Part shown: piece after piece, positions 31,870 to 34,366 of the stretch
Position numbering within the stretch: position 1 is the first letter of the stretch
How the letters are laid out: each line of letters opens with the position of its first letter
Assembly: GCA_964348685.1 (NCBI GenBank)
Contig: CAYGDM010000004.1
Coordinates: forward strand, 1-34,366
Direction of reading: 5' to 3'
From: DALYDP01 sp964348685
GTDB taxonomy: Bacteria; Patescibacteriota; Gracilibacteria; Peribacterales; Peribacteraceae
Length of the DNA: 34,366 bases
Translations under genes and position numbers: made by a program
The notes under the pieces: model-generated
Told to the model about the DNA's origin: nothing
The model's input: only the letters and a program-made list of their open reading frames with translations
Database searches by the model: none

Positions 31870-32904
31870 ATGCACCATCTTATTACGGGCGGCTCGGGAT
31901 TCTTCGGACAACACCTCATCGAGGCACTGCTCACGCGTGGTGACACCGTCACCATCTTCGACCTCGCGGAATTGGACCCCTCGATGATCGCGCGAGGCGT
32001 GAAATACGTGAAGGGTGACATCCGCGATTTACCCGCTCTACAAGCCGCTTTTAAGGGGGTCGACGTCGTCCATCACAACGCCGCCGTGCTCCCCATTTCG
32101 CGCTCGGGATCGGTCTTCTGGGACGTGAACGTGCAGGGCACGAAGAACGTCATGCGCGCCGCCGCCGACAATGGCGTGAAGAAAATGCTGAACGTGTCGA
32201 CGAGCTCGGTCTACGGCATCCCAAAGAGCGTGCCGATCAACGAAGAGACGCCGCTCACCCCGCTCGGGCAGTACGGCTTCGCGAAGGAGGACGGCGAGAA
32301 AGCCGTGAAGGAATTCCGCGCGAACAATGCTCTCGACGTGTCGATCGTCCGCCCGCGCACGATCGTGGGCACGGGCCGCCTTGGTATTTTCGGCATCCTG
32401 TTCGACTGGGTACGCCGCGGGAAGCGCGTCTACATCATCGACAAGGGCGACAACTTGTTCCAGCTGGTCTCGGCGCCGGACTTGGCCGATGCCTGCGTGC
32501 GAATCGCGACGATGCCCTGCAAAAACGAAGACTTCAACATCGGTGCCGACGAGTTCGGCACGGTGCGCGGCGACTTGGAAAAATTGATCGCCCACGCCAA
32601 GACGGGCGCCCGCGTGCAACCGACACCCGGACCACTCGTACGCTTCCTCCTCAGCATCGTCGACTGGATGAAGATCTCCCCGCTCGTCGACTGGCACTAC
32701 AAAACACCCCACAAGCCGTTCTTCTTCGACTGCACGAAAGCCAAGACGATGCTCGGTTGGCAGCCGAAAGATAGCAACGCCAAAGCTCTCTGCGACACGT
32801 ACGACTGGTACCTTGCGCACCGCGAAGAAGCGTCGAAAACCGGCACGACGCATCGCAAAAGCGTGAAACAGGGTGTGCTGAAAATCCTCAGGGCGTTCTC
32901 TTAA
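31870..32904 (+). CDS. NAD-dependent epimerase/dehydratase (SDR)
   Basis: The product is 344 residues. GGSGFFG at residues 7-13 binds NAD(P), TSSVYG at 111-116 and Tyr135/Lys139 in YGFAK form the active site. TIVGTGRLGIFGILFDWV follows the active site and DCTKAKTMLGWQPKDS is the end motif of sugar epimerases. A basic C-terminal tail of about 30 residues follows. Substrate unknown. Its TAA shares three bases with the convergent wecB-like stop (TTAA at 32901-32904). Confidence 0.85.
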   Translation: MHHLITGGSGFFGQHLIEALLTRGDTVTIFDLAELDPSMIARGVKYVKGDIRDLPALQAAFKGVDVVHHNAAVLPISRSGSVFWDVNVQGTKNVMRAAADNGVKKMLNVSTSSVYGIPKSVPINEETPLTPLGQYGFAKEDGEKAVKEFRANNALDVSIVRPRTIVGTGRLGIFGILFDWVRRGKRVYIIDKGDNLFQLVSAPDLADACVRIATMPCKNEDFNIGADEFGTVRGDLEKLIAHAKTGARVQPTPGPLVRFLLSIVDWMKISPLVDWHYKTPHKPFFFDCTKAKTMLGWQPKDSNAKALCDTYDWYLAHREEASKTGTTHRKSVKQGVLKILRAFS

Positions 32905-33980
32905 GAGCGACGTAATACCGCAACGATCCTCTCCCCCGTTTTCCCATCCCAGAAATCGGGCGTCGTGATATTCGGCTGCACGGGGTCCGCGGCAAACGCG
33001 AGGACCGTTTCGCGGTCGGCGGGCATCGCGGGATCGATGAGCACGTTGCTGCCGCAGATGATCGTGACGGGGCGTTCGGTATTGCGTCGAAGCGTGAAGC
33101 AGCGCTTCTTGAGGAGTACCGCCTCTTCCTGGATACCGCCGGAATCGGTGACGATGAACGCGGAATCGCTCGCAAGCCGGAGGAACGACACATACGGCTG
33201 CGGCTCGAGGAGCAGGACGCTCGGCGGAAGAATCTCTTCGAGGTTGAACCGTTCGAGCGACGCTTTCAGGCGGTGGTGGGCCGGCAGCAGCACCGGGCAC
33301 TTGGCGGAGACTTCGGCGACGAACGAAAGCACTGAACGCAGCGTCTCGGCATCGTCGACATTACTCGGTCGGTGCAAGGTGGCGATGGCGAAGCGGGACG
33401 GCAATCCCGGCGGCAGGACGGCGTCGCGAAGCTTCGGGAGCATGCGCACGAGCGTGTCGATCATCGTGTTGCCGACGAGGAAACACTCGCCGGAAATACC
33501 CTCTCCGTCGAGGTGCTCCATGCCCGATTGCTCGGTGCAGAAGAGAATATCCGCCATCCGGTCGACTTCGACGCGATTCAGCTCTTCTGGCATTGTTCCG
33601 TCGAACGAGCGCAAGCCTGCCTCGATATGAGCGATGCGGATCCCCACCTTCTTCGCCGCGCGGGCGGCCGCGACAACGCCATTCACGTCGCCATACGCCA
33701 AGACAACATCCGGCCTTTCGGCTTCGAGCACGGGCACGAGTGCCTCGGTCGTGCGGTCGATCACCTCCTCGCGCGTCCCGCCATGAATGCCAAGGTTCAC
33801 GGTCGGCAGGCGGATATCGAGCTGTTCAAAGAACACATCGGAAAAAAGCGGATCGTAGTGCTGCCCCGTGTGCACGATCACATGTTCGACATCGGAAAAC
33901 TGCGGAAGGCGGCACGCATGGTCGATCGCCGCGAGTTTCACGAAGTTGGGGCGGGCCGATGCGACACTGAGGAGCTTCAT
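32901..33980 (-). CDS. wecB: UDP-N-acetylglucosamine 2-epimerase (non-hydrolysing)
   Basis: The product is 359 residues, typical for WecB, which converts UDP-GlcNAc to UDP-ManNAc. Family motifs are present: SARPNFVKLA at the start, HTGQHYDPLFSDVFFE, AYGDVNG, HIEAGLRS, MPEELNRVEVD and TDSGGIQEEA, then RRNTERP. Two motifs differ from standard WecB: TLHRPSNVD in place of THRRENxG, and PAHHRL in place of PVHPNP. This could mean a related substrate such as UDP-GlcNAcA derivatives (WbpI type). The start ATG overlaps the stop of the upstream GT4 gene (ATGA). Confidence 0.85.
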   Translation of the reverse strand: MKLLSVASARPNFVKLAAIDHACRLPQFSDVEHVIVHTGQHYDPLFSDVFFEQLDIRLPTVNLGIHGGTREEVIDRTTEALVPVLEAERPDVVLAYGDVNGVVAAARAAKKVGIRIAHIEAGLRSFDGTMPEELNRVEVDRMADILFCTEQSGMEHLDGEGISGECFLVGNTMIDTLVRMLPKLRDAVLPPGLPSRFAIATLHRPSNVDDAETLRSVLSFVAEVSAKCPVLLPAHHRLKASLERFNLEEILPPSVLLLEPQPYVSFLRLASDSAFIVTDSGGIQEEAVLLKKRCFTLRRNTERPVTIICGSNVLIDPAMPADRETVLAFAADPVQPNITTPDFWDGKTGERIVAVLRRS

Positions 33981-34366
33981 GATCGGCGCGATGGTACACC
34001 ATCGAGGATCCTCGCCATGCGCTCTTGCCACGTGTGGCGCTTCACCAAGGCTGCCGCGGCAGCCGCGCGTTCCGCCGCTTTCTCGGGGTTATCGGCAATC
34101 CATTCCAGCGCCTTCACGAAGCTCTTCGTGCTTCCCGGCTCGCAGAACACGACTTGCGCCGTGACCACGTTGTTGCCTTTGGGTTTGATGTGGACCAGGT
34201 TTCTGCCGACGATGTGCACCTCGGCCTTCGAGGGATCGGTCGTGATGTTCCCGCCGAAAGCGCAGTCCGAGCGAGGAGGTTTGAGGACCTCGCCTGGCCG
34301 TATGGTGTACTCCCTCGCAGGCACCGTGCACCCTCCTTGCAGAGGAGTGCCTCCGGTGACTCGTGT
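33977..34366 (-). CDS. GT4-like glycosyltransferase, C-terminal part (cut by the window edge)
   Basis: The frame is open to the right edge, so this is a partial gene; the GTG at 34324 is only an internal codon. About 129 residues are visible. Near the C-terminus, FVKALEWIADNPEKAAERA and VKRHTWQERMARILDGV follow the pattern of the last helices of GT4 (GT-B) glycosyltransferases, where a cap over remaining residues is followed by a Trp near the end. The preceding GNNVVTAQVVFCEPG fits the strand and loop that normally read GxLVPPGD. It probably transfers a sugar early in the pathway. The call rests on these weak motifs. The TGA overlaps the wecB-like ATG. Confidence 0.6.
   Translation of the reverse strand, partial: TRVTGGTPLQGGCTVPAREYTIRPGEVLKPPRSDCAFGGNITTDPSKAEVHIVGRNLVHIKPKGNNVVTAQVVFCEPGSTKSFVKALEWIADNPEKAAERAAAAAALVKRHTWQERMARILDGVPSRRS
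33991..33996 (-). promoter_or_regulatory. Possible internal -10 element TACCAT
   Basis: On the minus strand TACCAT lies 10 nt before the ATG at 33980, within the end of the upstream gene. It may be chance, since the genes overlap. Confidence 0.2.

Noticed and set aside
1..34366. Alternative genetic code with TGA as glycine, as in some CPR lineages
   Set aside because: Many genes end at TGA at the expected protein length, and no conserved domain continues past one.
1..34366. tRNA or rRNA genes, CRISPR arrays, transposases, attachment sites
   Set aside because: Nearly all of the window is protein coding, the gaps are at most about 105 bp, and I saw no cloverleaf, regular repeat array or transposase motif.

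Overview
The window is a gene-dense, GC-rich (about 60% by eye) stretch of bacterial chromosome given over almost entirely to making a complex, lipid-linked surface glycan. I count 33 protein genes, two of them cut by the window edges. I see no RNA gene, insertion sequence, CRISPR array or housekeeping marker. The standard code fits, since many genes end in TGA with no in-frame TGA read-through. Overlapping genes, short intergenic gaps and lack of Shine-Dalgarno sequences suggest a compact, possibly small-genome lineage. A Patescibacteria (CPR) member of the Peribacteria/Peregrinibacteria kind is my guess, but nothing here proves it.

Layout. 1-1967 (+): UDP-glucose dehydrogenase (partial), UDP-glucuronate 4-epimerase-like enzyme, cupin. 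1969-4100 (-): a DPM1-like glycosyltransferase overlapping a GT-C-like membrane protein. 4125-5030 (+): epimerase. 5033-5136: terminator region. 5136-6466 (-): GtrA flippase and a sugar reductase/epimerase. 6495-7754 (+): WbpA/TviB-type UDP-HexNAc dehydrogenase. 7827-9805 (-): Nudix hydrolase and a HAD-UbiA fusion of the polyprenyl-phosphate phosphoribosyltransferase type. 9864-10547 (+) and 10548-14505 (-): two GT2 enzymes, a membrane protein and an AsnB-type amidotransferase. 14575-18154 (+): methyltransferase, membrane-anchored SDR, GMC flavoprotein. 18141-21365 (-): Wzx-like flippase, membrane protein, TylF-like methyltransferase. 21464-28813 (+): C-methyltransferase, CmcI-like protein, GT2, GT-C, second AsnB-type enzyme, methyltransferase. 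28802-29629 (-): methyltransferase. 29671-32904 (+): GT4 and two SDRs. 32901-34366 (-): WecB-like 2-epimerase and a partial GT4.

How the genes fit together. Nucleotide sugars are oxidised to uronic acids (1-504, 6495-7754) and epimerised (520-1467, 32901-33980 and other SDRs). Two AsnB-type enzymes could amidate the carboxyls, and up to six methyltransferase-like proteins could decorate the sugars. GT2/GT4 enzymes would build the chain on the cytoplasmic face. DPM1-like and HAD-UbiA enzymes would make polyprenyl-phosphate sugars for at least three GT-C-like membrane proteins outside. Wzx- and GtrA-type proteins would move intermediates across the membrane. No Wza/Wzc export machinery and no clear Wzy polymerase is visible.

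The most striking non-coding signal is a TAnnnT hexamer (TATACT, TACAAT, TACACT and similar) placed exactly 6 nt before the start codon of nine genes, and 6-9 nt before 16 of the 21 genes that could begin a transcript. This is what leaderless transcription looks like. It also decides several start codons, including a GTG at 4100. At two divergent gene pairs the opposing -10 boxes overlap or lie 4 bp apart.
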